NCBI RefSeq assembly: GCF_000820005.1
Contig: NZ_CDBL01000073.1
Location: 223,617-287,616 of the forward strand
From: Aeromonas piscicola
GTDB lineage: Bacteria; Pseudomonadota; Gammaproteobacteria; Enterobacterales; Aeromonadaceae
DNA length: 64,000 bases
Reading direction: 5' to 3'
Shown: piece by piece, positions 15,678-24,648 of the stretch
Position numbering within the stretch: position 1 is the first letter of the stretch
How the letters are laid out: the number at the start of each line of letters is the position of its first letter
Translations under genes and position numbers: made by a program
The notes under the pieces: model-generated
What the model was told of the DNA's origin: nothing
The model's input: only the letters and a program-made list of their open reading frames with translations
Database searches by the model: none

Positions 15678-16088
15678 TTAATCTGCGCTGGTTTTCAAGC
15701 TGTTAAGGGAATTTGCACAGCGCTGCTCGGCGGCTTCCAGCTCTGCCATCACCATCTGGATATCCTCCAGTTGCTGGTGCAGGGATTGGCGCTTGGCATT
15801 GATGAGCTGGATCATGGAGTGGAGCTGGGTCTTGCTCGATCTGTCTGTGTCATACATGTCGAACAGCTCGCGGATTTCCGCCAGGCTGAAGCCGAGCCGT
15901 TTGCCGCGCAATGTCAGCTTGAGGCGGATCTTGTCCTTGTGGCTGTAGATGCGGGTCTGTCCCTCCCGGGTCGGTGTGATCAGTCCCTCATCCTCGTAGT
16001 AGCGGATGGTGCGCGGCGTGATATCAAACTCGTGGGCCAGCTCGGAGATGCTGTAGGTGATCTCCTTGCCGGGCTGGGACGGTGGCAT
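15678..16088 (-). CDS. liuR: LiuR, MerR-type regulator of branched-chain catabolism
   Basis: 136 residues from the ATG at 16088. The MerR HTH is at residues 11-40 (YSISELAHEFDITPRTIRYY, EDEGLITPTREGQTRIYS), with a long coiled-coil helix at 80-125 for dimerisation. There is no cysteine cluster for metal, as expected for LiuR. LiuR controls leucine and isovalerate degradation in gammaproteobacteria. Unusually it sits at the 3' end of the operon instead of at its head, so it may be autoregulated through the operator at 22881. Confidence 0.85.
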   Translation of the reverse strand: MPPSQPGKEITYSISELAHEFDITPRTIRYYEDEGLITPTREGQTRIYSHKDKIRLKLTLRGKRLGFSLAEIRELFDMYDTDRSSKTQLHSMIQLINAKRQSLHQQLEDIQMVMAELEAAEQRCANSLNSLKTSAD

Positions 16089-16102
16089 GGTAGTGACTCC
16101 TG

Positions 16103-17059
16103 TTAGTGCGAGGATGACTGGCAAAGGCGCATCCGCAGCCGCTCTGCATTGGCGTGCAGGGCCTGGCCGACCTGGGAGCCGTTGGGGCGACCGAGTTGCT
16201 CGCTCACCCATTGGCCGGTGGCGGCCAATTTATCGAGACTCACTCCTGTGCTCATGCCAAGGCCGTGCAGCAGATAGACCACCTCTTCCGAGGCGACGTT
16301 GCCGGAAGCCCCCGGTGCATAGGGGCAACCGCCCAGCCCGGCCACCGAGCAGTCTATGGTGCGGATGCCGCGTTCCAACGCAGGCAGCAGGTTGGCCAGC
16401 CCCTGGCCATAGGTGTCGTGGAAGTGCACCGCGAGCCGGCCCGCCGGGATCTCGTGCAGCACAGCATCCAGCATGGGCGCCACCGTGCCCGGGGTGCCGA
16501 CCCCTATGGTGTCACCCAGGGAGATCTCGTGACAGCCGAGATCCAGCAGCCGCTCGGCCATGGCCGCGACCCGTTTCGGGCGGGTCGGGCCGTCGAACGG
16601 GCAGGCGATGACGGTGGAGAGATAACCGCGCACCTTGATGCCGAGGCGGCGCGCCTCCAGCACCAGGGGGGCGAAGCGCACCAGGGACTCCTCCACGCCG
16701 ATGCCGATATTGGCGCGGGTAAAGCCATCGGAGCAGGCGGTGAAGAGGCCAATTTCGTCGGCCCGGGCGGCAATGGCGGCCTGCAGGCCTTGCAAGTTGG
16801 GCACCAGGGCGCCGTAGCGGGTCGGCCCCTTGCGCGGCAGGGCCTTGAAAAGTTCGGCGGAGTCCGCCATCTGCGGCACTTTTTTGGGGGAGACGAAGGC
16901 CCCTACCTCGATGCGCTGCAGGCCGCTCTCGGCCAGGCGCGCGATCAGCTCCAGCCGCTGGACAAGCGGCAGGGTACTGGCCTCGTTTTGCAGGCCGTCG
17001 CGCGGGCCCATCTCTACCAGGCTCACCTTGTCATCCTGCATTCCTGATTCTCTTTTCAT
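16103..17059 (-). CDS. liuE: Hydroxymethylglutaryl-CoA lyase
   Basis: 318 residues; the ATG at 17059 overlaps the stop of liuD (ATGA). The active-site start VEMGPRDGLQNE (metal and substrate contacts) and the C-terminal signature GLGGCPYAPGASGNVASEEV with the catalytic cysteine are intact. The protein is a TIM barrel. It cleaves HMG-CoA to acetoacetate and acetyl-CoA, the last step of leucine breakdown. It ends 15 bases before liuR. Confidence 0.95.
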   Translation of the reverse strand: MKRESGMQDDKVSLVEMGPRDGLQNEASTLPLVQRLELIARLAESGLQRIEVGAFVSPKKVPQMADSAELFKALPRKGPTRYGALVPNLQGLQAAIAARADEIGLFTACSDGFTRANIGIGVEESLVRFAPLVLEARRLGIKVRGYLSTVIACPFDGPTRPKRVAAMAERLLDLGCHEISLGDTIGVGTPGTVAPMLDAVLHEIPAGRLAVHFHDTYGQGLANLLPALERGIRTIDCSVAGLGGCPYAPGASGNVASEEVVYLLHGLGMSTGVSLDKLAATGQWVSEQLGRPNGSQVGQALHANAERLRMRLCQSSSH

Positions 17060-19020
17060 GACCCGCTCTCTTGTTGATCCACGGCATCGGCAAAGCGCAC
17101 CAGTATGGCCCCCTGGCTCACCTGTTCCCCTTGTTTGCATTGCAGGGTCTCGATCACCCCGTCGCGATCGGCTTTCAAGACGTGCTCCATCTTCATCGCC
17201 TCCAGTACCAGCAGGGGTTGGCCCTTGCTGACGCGCTGGCCGGTCTCGACCAGCAGCGTCACGACTATGCCGTGCATGGGGGCCGTTGCACCCTGAGCGG
17301 CGCTTGTGTCCTGATCATGATGCAGCTGATGGTGCTGCTCATCGGCGCAGAAGCGGATGCGCTGGCCATCGAGCAGCAACACGCATTCGGTGGCGGTCAG
17401 CGTCTGGACGGGGCAGCGTTGCCAGTGTCCTGCCTGCTGCAGGCGGATATGATCGGCGCCCAGCTCGCAGGGGAGCGATCCCCCCTGCCACGTCAGCGTG
17501 CCGGCGCGCTCGGACAGGGTCAGCACCCGGGCCTCGTCGCCGATGCGCACCGCCGCCATCCAGTTCCTGCTGGCCCCCAAGCGAAAGCCGCGCGCCTGTT
17601 GCCAGGGGGAGGGGTCGGCACTGCGGCTGGCGAGCCAGAGGGTGGCCAGCGGCCAGGCCAGCTCCGGGATGGCTTGCGGCTCGGTGGGGATGGGCCACTG
17701 GGTGTGATGGCGCATGGCCAGCACGTCCGGCTCCTGACACAGGCGCAGCAGCAGCGCCCCGTTGTGCACCAGCGGGCCGAGGTCAAGCGCTGCCAGCGCA
17801 TCGGCCAGTTGGGCAAACGCCTCGGTGCGGCTCTGGCCGTGGGCGATCAGCTTGGCGATCATGGGATCGTAATAGGGGCTGACCTCATCGCCAGCGGTGA
17901 CGCCGGTGTCGATGCGTACGCCAGCAGGCCAGTGGAGCCAGTGGATGGGGCCGCTGGCGGGCAGAAAACCTGCCGCCACATCCTCGGCGTAGAGGCGCGC
18001 CTCCACCGCGTGGCCGCGCAGCACCACCTCATCCTGGGTGAGCGGCAGCGGCTTGCCTTCGGCTACCGCCAACTGCCAAGCCACCAGATCCTGTCCGGTG
18101 ACGCACTCGGTGACAGGATGCTCCACCTGCAGGCGGGTGTTCATCTCCATGAAGAAGAACTCATCCCCGCACAGCAGAAACTCTATGGTGCCGGCGCCTC
18201 GATAGTCGATGGCCCGGGCGGCGGCGACGGCCGCCTCGCCCATGGCGCGGCGCAGACCAGGCGCTATGTTCGGCGCGGGGGCTTCTTCGATCACCTTCTG
18301 GTGGCGGCGCTGCAAGGAGCAGTCCCTGTCTCCCAGGTAGATGGCGTTGCCGAAGGTATCGGCAAACACCTGCACCTCCACGTGGCGGGCATGGGCCAGA
18401 TAGCGCTCAAGCAGCACATGGTCATCCCCGAAGGCGGCCAGTGCCTCGCGTTTTACCGCCGCCAGCGCCGCATCGAATTCATCTATCCGATCGACCCGGC
18501 GCATCCCCTTGCCACCGCCGCCGCTGGCGGCCTTGATAAGGAGCGGGAAGCCGGTCAGCAAGGCCTGCTCGCGCAGCCACTCGGGGCGCTGATCCGCGCC
18601 GTGATAGCCGGGCAGCACGGGCACGCCGGCCGCCAGCATCAGCGCCTTGGCCCCCGACTTGTCGCCCATGGCGAGAATGGCGGCGCCGCTCGGGCCGATG
18701 AAGCGCAGGCCACGCTGTTCGCAGGCGGTGGCAAAGTCGCTGTTCTCCGACAAGAAGCCGTAACCGGGGTGGATGGCGTCGGCCTTGGCCTGCTGGGCGA
18801 TGCGCAGCACCTTGGCGGCGTCGAGGTAGCTCTCCCGTGCGGGAGCTGGCCCCAGATGCCAGGCTTCGTCGGCTTCCCGTACATGCATGGCATTTTGGTC
18901 GGCATCCGAGTAGAGGGCTATGGTGTGGATGCCGAGGCGCCGGGCCGTTTTGATAATGCGCACGGAGATTTCGCCTCTATTGGCAATCAGCAGGCGCTTG
19001 ATAGGTGCCTGATGGGGCAT
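17056..19020 (-). CDS. liuD: Methylcrotonoyl-CoA carboxylase, biotin-containing alpha subunit
   Basis: 654 residues. The biotin carboxylase domain spans about 1-450 (LLIANRGEISVRIIKTAR, the glycine-rich AASGGGGKGMR ATP loop, and FMEMNTRLQVEHPVTE). The biotinyl domain is C-terminal with Lys610 in LEAMKMEH. It carboxylates biotin and, with LiuB, converts methylcrotonyl-CoA to methylglutaconyl-CoA. GAGG seven bases before the ATG sets the start. A diverged copy of its first 17 codons lies just upstream (see 18987-19133), so its translation is not coupled directly to liuC. Confidence 0.95.
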   Translation of the reverse strand: MPHQAPIKRLLIANRGEISVRIIKTARRLGIHTIALYSDADQNAMHVREADEAWHLGPAPARESYLDAAKVLRIAQQAKADAIHPGYGFLSENSDFATACEQRGLRFIGPSGAAILAMGDKSGAKALMLAAGVPVLPGYHGADQRPEWLREQALLTGFPLLIKAASGGGGKGMRRVDRIDEFDAALAAVKREALAAFGDDHVLLERYLAHARHVEVQVFADTFGNAIYLGDRDCSLQRRHQKVIEEAPAPNIAPGLRRAMGEAAVAAARAIDYRGAGTIEFLLCGDEFFFMEMNTRLQVEHPVTECVTGQDLVAWQLAVAEGKPLPLTQDEVVLRGHAVEARLYAEDVAAGFLPASGPIHWLHWPAGVRIDTGVTAGDEVSPYYDPMIAKLIAHGQSRTEAFAQLADALAALDLGPLVHNGALLLRLCQEPDVLAMRHHTQWPIPTEPQAIPELAWPLATLWLASRSADPSPWQQARGFRLGASRNWMAAVRIGDEARVLTLSERAGTLTWQGGSLPCELGADHIRLQQAGHWQRCPVQTLTATECVLLLDGQRIRFCADEQHHQLHHDQDTSAAQGATAPMHGIVVTLLVETGQRVSKGQPLLVLEAMKMEHVLKADRDGVIETLQCKQGEQVSQGAILVRFADAVDQQESGS

Positions 19021-19133
19021 TTTTTCGCCTCGCTGATAAAGGTACGCAGGGGCCTGATGTGTTGATCCGCACCGCGGTTATCCTCGCCACGGTTGGCGAT
19101 CAGCAGGCGCTTGATGGGGTGATCTTGGGTCAT
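18987..19133 (-). pseudogene. Leftover diverged copy of the liuD 5' end
   Basis: The ATG at 19133 overlaps the liuC stop (ATGA) and reads MTQDHPIKRLLIANRGE, nearly the same as the LiuD start, then leaves the liuD frame and stops after 48 residues, inside liuD. The 12 codons from CCC at 19118 match liuD codons in 30 of 36 bases, and every difference is synonymous. It is read as the remains of a second, divergent liuD start, not a functional gene. Confidence 0.75.
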
Positions 19134-19969
19134 GCTTCATCCTTGAAACGGGGGCGCCAGGCGGGAGGACGTTTGTCGAAGAAGGCCTGCATGCCCTCCT
19201 GAGCCTCGAGCCCGACCCGTACCCGGGCTATGGTCTCGACGGTTTTCTCTTCGTGCAGGCTGGCGGTGTGGCTCTCGATGGCGGCCAGCAGCCGCTTGGT
19301 CTCTTTCATCGCCTCCGGGCCGTTGCGACACAGGCGCAAGGCCAGCGCGCGCCCTTCGGCCAGCAACTGCTCCGGCCTGGCCAACTGGTGCGCCACATTG
19401 AGCCGACAGGCGGTGATGGCATCGAAGGGTTCGGCGCTCAGCATGTAGCGGCGCGCTTGGCGCATGCCCATGGCGCGCACCACATAGGGGCTGATCACCG
19501 CAGGCACCAGCCCCAGACTCACCTCGGAGAGGCAGAAGCGGGCATCCTCGCTTGCCAGCACCAGATCGCAGGCGCAGACAAGGCCCAGTGCGCCGCCATA
19601 GGCCGCGCCTTGCACCAGCGCCACCGTGGGGAAGGGCAGCTCGTCCAGGGTTTGCATCAATCGCGCCAGCACCCGGGCATCTTCCCGGTTGTGCTCGAAG
19701 TCGGCGTGGGCCAGGTTGCGCATCCAGTTGAGGTCGGCGCCGGCGCAAAAGTGCCTGCCCTCAGCTCGCAGCAAGAGGGCATGGGGCCGTTCGGCAAGCG
19801 CGTGGCCGTGGCGATGGGCCAGATCATCGAGGCAATCGAGCAGCCCCAGCATGAGATCGGCATCGAAGGCGTTGTGGCAGGCGGGGCGCGAAAGCACCAG
19901 CTCGGCCAGCGGACCGTGACGCTCCAGGCGAAATCCTTGTTGAGCGCCGCTGAAAAGTGGATCGGACAT
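19130..19969 (-). CDS. liuC: Methylglutaconyl-CoA hydratase (crotonase family)
   Basis: 279 residues with crotonase motifs. HFCAGADLNWM (about 72-82) and the oxyanion-hole region VQGAAYGGALGLVCACDLVL hold the CoA thioester. FCLSEVSLGLVPAVISPYVV carries the acidic catalytic residue. In the liu operon this enzyme hydrates 3-methylglutaconyl-CoA to HMG-CoA. Ten bases separate it from liuB, and its stop overlaps the leftover liuD start. Confidence 0.92.
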   Translation of the reverse strand: MSDPLFSGAQQGFRLERHGPLAELVLSRPACHNAFDADLMLGLLDCLDDLAHRHGHALAERPHALLLRAEGRHFCAGADLNWMRNLAHADFEHNREDARVLARLMQTLDELPFPTVALVQGAAYGGALGLVCACDLVLASEDARFCLSEVSLGLVPAVISPYVVRAMGMRQARRYMLSAEPFDAITACRLNVAHQLARPEQLLAEGRALALRLCRNGPEAMKETKRLLAAIESHTASLHEEKTVETIARVRVGLEAQEGMQAFFDKRPPAWRPRFKDEA

Positions 19970-19979
19970 GTCGAACTCC

Positions 19980-21581
19980 TTACATCCGGAAGATGCCGTA
20001 CTGTTCCGGGCCTGTCTCGGCCCCCTGACAAGCGGCCAGCGCCAGCGCCAGTACGGTGCGGCTCTGGGCTGGATCTATGACGCCATCATCCCACAGCCTT
20101 GCGCTGGCGTAGTAGGGATGACCCTGCCGTTCGTACTGGGCGATCACGGGCGCGCGGATGGCGTCCGCCTCCTGCTCGCTCAACGGCTTGCCCTCAACGG
20201 CCAGCTTGTCGCGGCGCACCTGTACCAGCACACCGGCAGCCTGCTCGCCGCCCATGACAGAGATGCGACTGTTGGGCCAGCTGAACAGAAAATCGGGCTC
20301 ATAGGCGCGGCCACACATGCCGTAGTTGCCCGCGCCGAAGCTGCCGCCGACGATCAGGGTTATCTTGGGTACCCGGCTGCAGGCCACGGCGGTGACCAGT
20401 TTGGCCCCATGTTTGGCGATGCCTTCCCGCTCTGCGGTACTGCCCACCATAAAGCCGGTGATGTTTTGCAGGAACAGCAGGGGAATGGAGCGCCTGTTGC
20501 AGAGCTGGATAAAGTGGGCGCCTTTCTGGGCGCTGTCGCTGTGCAGCACGCCATTGTTGGCGAGGATCCCCACCTGCATGCCCTCGATCCGGGCAAAGCC
20601 GGTGACAAGCGTGGTGCCAAACAGTGCCTTGAATTCGTCAAACTCCGAGCCGTCCACCAGGCGGGCGATGAGCTCGCGGGCGTCATAGGCGCGCTTGAGG
20701 CTGGTCCCCACCAGACCATAGAGATCTTCTATCGGATAACAGGGGGCTTCATAGGCTGGGGTGGATGGAGTGGCGTGTTCTCCCAGGTTGCCAACTAACG
20801 TGCGGGCGATGGCCAGCGCATGGGCATCGTCCTTGGCCAGGTGATCCGCCACGCCTGAGTGAGCGCAGTGCACCTCGGCGCCGCCGAGGGCCTCGGCGCT
20901 GATCTCCTCGCCCGTGGCCGCCTTGACCAGCGGCGGCCCCGCCAGAAAGATGGTGGCCTGGTTCTTGACCATGATGGACTCATCCGCCATGGCGGGCACA
21001 TAGGCGCCGCCTGCGGTGCAGAGCCCCATCACCACCGCCAGCTGGGGGATGTTCCGGGCCGACATGCGAGCCTGGTTGTAGAAGATGCGGCCAAAATGTT
21101 CCCGGTCGGGAAATACCTCATCCTGCATGGGCAGGAAGGCGCCGCCGGAATCCACCAGATAGAGGCAGGGCAGGCGCAGCCGCTCGGCAATTGCCTGGGC
21201 GCGCAGGTGCTTTTTCACCGTGAGCGGGTAGTAGGTGCCCCCCTTGACGGTGGCATCGTTCACCACCAGCAGGCAGAGCCTGCCCGCAATCTGGCCGAGC
21301 CCAGTGATGATGCCGGCGGCGGGCACAGGCTCGTCATAGACCTGCCAGGCGGCCAGCGCCGAGAGTTCGAGAAACGGGGATCCCGGGTCAAGCAGCTGGT
21401 TGATGCGCTCGCGGGGCAGCAGCTTGCCACGGGCCTGATGGCGGGCGTTGTTGGCCTCGCCCCCGCCCTGGGCTATCTCGTCGAGCCGGGCATTGAGATC
21501 CTCGACCAGTGCCAGCATGGCCGAGCGGCTCTCGGCAAATTCGGGGCCCGCCGTGTCGAGGCGGGAGTGGATCCGGCTCAT
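19980..21581 (-). CDS. liuB: Methylcrotonoyl-CoA carboxylase, beta (carboxyltransferase) subunit
   Basis: 533 residues from the ATG at 21581, matching the family length. An upstream in-frame start at 21644 lies inside liuA. The carboxyltransferase halves are clear: [40 protein letters not shown] and the second-half [20 protein letters not shown]. It transfers carboxyl from biotin of LiuD to methylcrotonyl-CoA. GGGGG lies in front of the ATG, within the leftover liuA end. Confidence 0.95.
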   Translation of the reverse strand: MSRIHSRLDTAGPEFAESRSAMLALVEDLNARLDEIAQGGGEANNARHQARGKLLPRERINQLLDPGSPFLELSALAAWQVYDEPVPAAGIITGLGQIAGRLCLLVVNDATVKGGTYYPLTVKKHLRAQAIAERLRLPCLYLVDSGGAFLPMQDEVFPDREHFGRIFYNQARMSARNIPQLAVVMGLCTAGGAYVPAMADESIMVKNQATIFLAGPPLVKAATGEEISAEALGGAEVHCAHSGVADHLAKDDAHALAIARTLVGNLGEHATPSTPAYEAPCYPIEDLYGLVGTSLKRAYDARELIARLVDGSEFDEFKALFGTTLVTGFARIEGMQVGILANNGVLHSDSAQKGAHFIQLCNRRSIPLLFLQNITGFMVGSTAEREGIAKHGAKLVTAVACSRVPKITLIVGGSFGAGNYGMCGRAYEPDFLFSWPNSRISVMGGEQAAGVLVQVRRDKLAVEGKPLSEQEADAIRAPVIAQYERQGHPYYASARLWDDGVIDPAQSRTVLALALAACQGAETGPEQYGIFRM

Positions 21582-21640
21582 GCGTTTTCCCCCATCAGTG
21601 CGTTGCTGCCGATATCCGGGCATAAAAGGAGAGGCTTCAT
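21578..21640 (-). pseudogene. Mini-frame with a second liuA-like 3' end
   Basis: An ATG overlapping the liuA stop starts a 20-residue frame ending [11 protein letters not shown] and stopping over the liuB ATG. The last 21 bases match the true liuA end (LMGENA plus stop) in 18 positions, and the three differences are synonymous. It looks like the end of a divergent liuA copy left between liuA and liuB. It could still couple their translation. Confidence 0.65.
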
Positions 21641-22785
21641 GCATTCTCTCCCATCAGCTCGCGGCCGATGAGCCAGCGACGGATTTCCGAGGTGCCGGCG
21701 CCTATCTCGTAGAGCTTGGCGTCCCGCAGCAGGCGGCCTGTGGGGTATTCGTTGATGTAGCCGTTGCCCCCCAACAGCTGGATGGCATCCAGTGCCATCT
21801 GGGTGGCATTCTCGGCGGCAAACAGGATGGCGGCAGCGCAATCCTTGCGGCTGGTATGGCCAAGATCGCAGGCCGTGGCCACCGAGTAGACCAGGGCGCG
21901 GCTGCTGGCCAGGCGGGTATACATGTCCGCCAGCTTGCCCTGCACCAGCTGGAACTCGCCGATGGCCTGGCCGAACTGTTTGCGCTCGCGCACATAGGGC
22001 AGCACCACGTCCATGCAGGCCTGCATGATGCCAAGGGGGCCTGCCGCCAGCACCACCCGCTCATAATCGAGGCCGCTCATCAGCACCTTGACGCCGCCGT
22101 GCAGGGTGCCGAGCAGGTTCTCTGCCGGCACGCGGCAGTGGTCGAACACCAGCTCGCAGGTGCTGGAGCCGCGCATGCCGAGCTTGTCGAGCTTCTGGGC
22201 CGTGGTGAAACCGGGGGTGCCCGCCTCGACGATAAAGGCCGATATCCCCTTGGGCCCGGCCTTGGCATCCGTCTTGGCATAGATGACGAAGGTGTCGGCG
22301 TCAGGGCCATTGGTGATCCACATCTTGGTGCCGTTCAGCACGAAGTGATCGCCCTCTTGATCTGCGGTCAGCCGCATGCTGACCACATCGGAGCCGGCGC
22401 CCGGCTCGCTCATGGCCAGGGCCCCCACGTGCCTGCCACTGACGAGGGCGGGCAGGTAGCGCGCCTTCTGATCTGGGGTGCCGTGGCGGTGGATCTGGTT
22501 GATGCAGAGGTTGGAGTGGGCGCCGTAGGAGAGGCCGACCGAGGCGCTGGCGCGGCTCACCTGCTCCATCACCAGCACATGGGCCAGATAGCCGAGGCTC
22601 ACGCCGTCATACTCTTCCGCCACAGTAATGCCGTGCAACCCGAGTTCGCCCATTTGCGGCCAGAGATCGCGCGGGAAGGCGTTGCTGTGATCTATCTCGC
22701 TGGCGCGCGGCGCTATCACTTTCTGGCAGAAGGCCTCGACCTGCTCGGTCAGGGCGCGGAGGGTCTCATCCATTACTGCGTGCAT
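21637..22785 (-). CDS. liuA: Isovaleryl-CoA dehydrogenase
   Basis: 382 residues, first gene of the liu operon. Acyl-CoA dehydrogenase motifs are intact ([20 protein letters not shown] and [20 protein letters not shown]). The base is Glu242 in GLDYERVV, the position used by isovaleryl-CoA dehydrogenases. The usual position near the C-terminus is not Glu (YEIGAGTSE), which supports isovaleryl specificity. The FAD enzyme oxidises isovaleryl-CoA to methylcrotonyl-CoA and passes electrons to ETF. Confidence 0.95.
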   Translation of the reverse strand: MHAVMDETLRALTEQVEAFCQKVIAPRASEIDHSNAFPRDLWPQMGELGLHGITVAEEYDGVSLGYLAHVLVMEQVSRASASVGLSYGAHSNLCINQIHRHGTPDQKARYLPALVSGRHVGALAMSEPGAGSDVVSMRLTADQEGDHFVLNGTKMWITNGPDADTFVIYAKTDAKAGPKGISAFIVEAGTPGFTTAQKLDKLGMRGSSTCELVFDHCRVPAENLLGTLHGGVKVLMSGLDYERVVLAAGPLGIMQACMDVVLPYVRERKQFGQAIGEFQLVQGKLADMYTRLASSRALVYSVATACDLGHTSRKDCAAAILFAAENATQMALDAIQLLGGNGYINEYPTGRLLRDAKLYEIGAGTSEIRRWLIGRELMGENA

Positions 22786-22880
22786 CCTTGCTCTCCTTTG
22801 AATGACGGGGGCTCACCTGTCTGACTGTCCCGACGAGTTGAAAGAGGGGAGCAAACTGGTCAGTCCATTTGTGTATTAAG

Positions 22881-22896
22881 TTTACGTTAGCGTAAA
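22881..22896. promoter_or_regulatory. LiuR-type operator between liuA and mmsA
   Basis: TTTACGTTAGCGTAAA is a near-perfect palindrome (TTTACG-N4-CGTAAA) in the divergent gap. Its form agrees with the MerR-type LiuR sites described for gammaproteobacteria (CG-centred arms flanked by T/A). A further CGTAAA follows at 22894-22902. One site could control both the leucine and the valine arm. The gap also contains the two promoters, which I cannot place with certainty. Confidence 0.7.
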
Positions 22897-23038
22897 CGTA
22901 AATTGATTGTTAGTCTAAGGTAAATTTGTCGGGTGGCGGCTGCAAGGTGGCTCGTTTCCCCTCCATCAACCGAACTCAAGGAGTGAGCGGCATGACCAGC
23001 CAGTACCCATTGCAGTCTGCCAGCAAGGAGAGCAGGGC

Positions 23039-24550
23039 ATGAGCAATCATCAGACCCAGTACGGCGATGTGCCGCTTTATATCGGTGGCGAGGCCTGTGC
23101 TTCCACGAGCGAGGCGTGGATCGAGGTGACCAATCCGGCGGATCAGAGTCTGCTGGCACGGGTGCCGATGGCTACCCCGGCCGAGGTGGAGCGCGCGGTG
23201 CGCAGTGCCCACGACGCCTATCTGCTGTGGCGGGATGTGCCGGCCCCCGAGCGGGCGCGGGTCATGTTCAACTACCAGCATCTGCTAAAAGCCCATCACG
23301 ATGAGCTGGCCTCCCTGCTGGCCCGGGAGACCGGCAAGAATCTGGCGGATGCCAGGGGGGATGTGTGGCGTGGCATCGAGGTGGTGGAGCAGGCCTGCGG
23401 CATCGCCAGCCAGACCATGGGGGAGACCATGGGCAACGTGGCGCGCCGGGTCGATGGCCACTCCTGGGTGCAGCCGCTGGGGGTCTGTGTCGGCATCACG
23501 CCGTTCAACTTTCCTGCCATGATACCGCTGTGGATGTTCCCGCTGGCGGTGGCCTGCGGCAACGGCTTCGTGCTCAAGCCTTCCGAGCAGGATCCGCTCA
23601 CTCCCATGCGGCTGGCCGAGCTGTTCACCGAGGCGGGTGCCCCCAAGGGCATCCTCTCCGTTGTACACGGCGGCGCCGAACAGGTGGATGCGCTGTTGTG
23701 TCATCCCGATGTGAAGGCGGTCAGCTTCGTCGGCTCTGCCCGGGTCGGGGCGCATGTCTATCGCACCGCCACTGAACACCTCAAACGGGCCCAGTGTTTC
23801 GTCGGTGCCAAGAATCACATGGTGATCATGCCGGATGCCAACAAGGGGCAGGTGCTGAGCAACCTGGTGGGGGCTGGTGTCGGTGCGGCCGGGCAACGCT
23901 GCATGGCCATCAGTGTGGCAGTGTTCGTGGGCAGTGCCCGGGAGTGGATCCCCGAGCTTGCCGCCGAGTTTGCCAAGGTGAAGCCCGGGGTCTGGCACGA
24001 TCCGCAAGCCGCCTACGGCCCCCTCATCAGCCCGGAGGCGAAAGTCAGGGTAGAGGGCCTCATCGAGGCGGGGATCAAGGAGGGGGCCGAGTGCCTGCTC
24101 GATGGCCGCTTCTGCGATGTGGCGGGCTATCCGGTGGGCAACTGGGTGGGGCCGACCCTGTTTCGCGGTGTGACCCCAGAGATGCGGATTTATAAAGAGG
24201 AGATTTTCGGCCCCGTGCTCGCCTGCCTGGAGGTGGAGAGCCTGGACGAGGCGCTGACCCTCATCAACACCAACCCCTACGGCAACGGCACCTCCATCTT
24301 TACCGGCTGCGGCGCCGCGGCCCGCAAGTTTCGCCACGAGGTGGCCGTGGGTCAGGTGGGGATCAACGTGCCCATCCCGGTACCGCTGCCATTTTTCTCC
24401 TTTACCGGCTGGCGCGGCTCCTTCTACGGAGATCTGCACGCCTACGGCAAGCAGGCGGTGCGCTTCTACACCGAGACCAAGACGGTGACCGAACGCTGGT
24501 TCGACGAGGATATCCCCACAGGCCCCAACATGACCATCAGCCTGCGTTGA
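23039..24550 (+). CDS. mmsA: Methylmalonate-semialdehyde dehydrogenase (CoA-acylating)
   Basis: 503 residues of the aldehyde dehydrogenase fold. The catalytic Cys288 is in GAAGQRCMA. The family lacks the usual general-base Glu, here [12 protein letters not shown], as in known MmsA proteins. [20 protein letters not shown] is the NAD-binding region. It turns methylmalonate semialdehyde into propionyl-CoA, the end of valine breakdown. It heads the plus-strand operon, divergent from liuA. Confidence 0.95.
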   Translation: MSNHQTQYGDVPLYIGGEACASTSEAWIEVTNPADQSLLARVPMATPAEVERAVRSAHDAYLLWRDVPAPERARVMFNYQHLLKAHHDELASLLARETGKNLADARGDVWRGIEVVEQACGIASQTMGETMGNVARRVDGHSWVQPLGVCVGITPFNFPAMIPLWMFPLAVACGNGFVLKPSEQDPLTPMRLAELFTEAGAPKGILSVVHGGAEQVDALLCHPDVKAVSFVGSARVGAHVYRTATEHLKRAQCFVGAKNHMVIMPDANKGQVLSNLVGAGVGAAGQRCMAISVAVFVGSAREWIPELAAEFAKVKPGVWHDPQAAYGPLISPEAKVRVEGLIEAGIKEGAECLLDGRFCDVAGYPVGNWVGPTLFRGVTPEMRIYKEEIFGPVLACLEVESLDEALTLINTNPYGNGTSIFTGCGAAARKFRHEVAVGQVGINVPIPVPLPFFSFTGWRGSFYGDLHAYGKQAVRFYTETKTVTERWFDEDIPTGPNMTISLR

Positions 24551-24573
24551 AGAGACAGGACCGGGCTATGTCG

Positions 24574-24600
24574 ACCGGTGCGAACGTCAGCCTGCGTTGA
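24574..24600 (+). pseudogene. Leftover second mmsA-like 3' end
   Basis: The nine codons ending at 24600 read TGANVSLR and stop, beside the real mmsA end [10 protein letters not shown]. Fourteen bases, including the stop, are identical between 24537-24550 and 24587-24600, exactly 50 bases apart. It is read as the end of a divergent mmsA copy left after recombination. Confidence 0.6.
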
Positions 24601-24648
24601 TCGTGGGCCAGAGAGACAACAGACCAAGGACACAAGGAAGCGGACAAG

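Noticed and set aside
17071..19065. Long open frame antisense to liuD
   Set aside because: No family features and it coincides with the clearly functional biotin carboxylase gene on the other strand.
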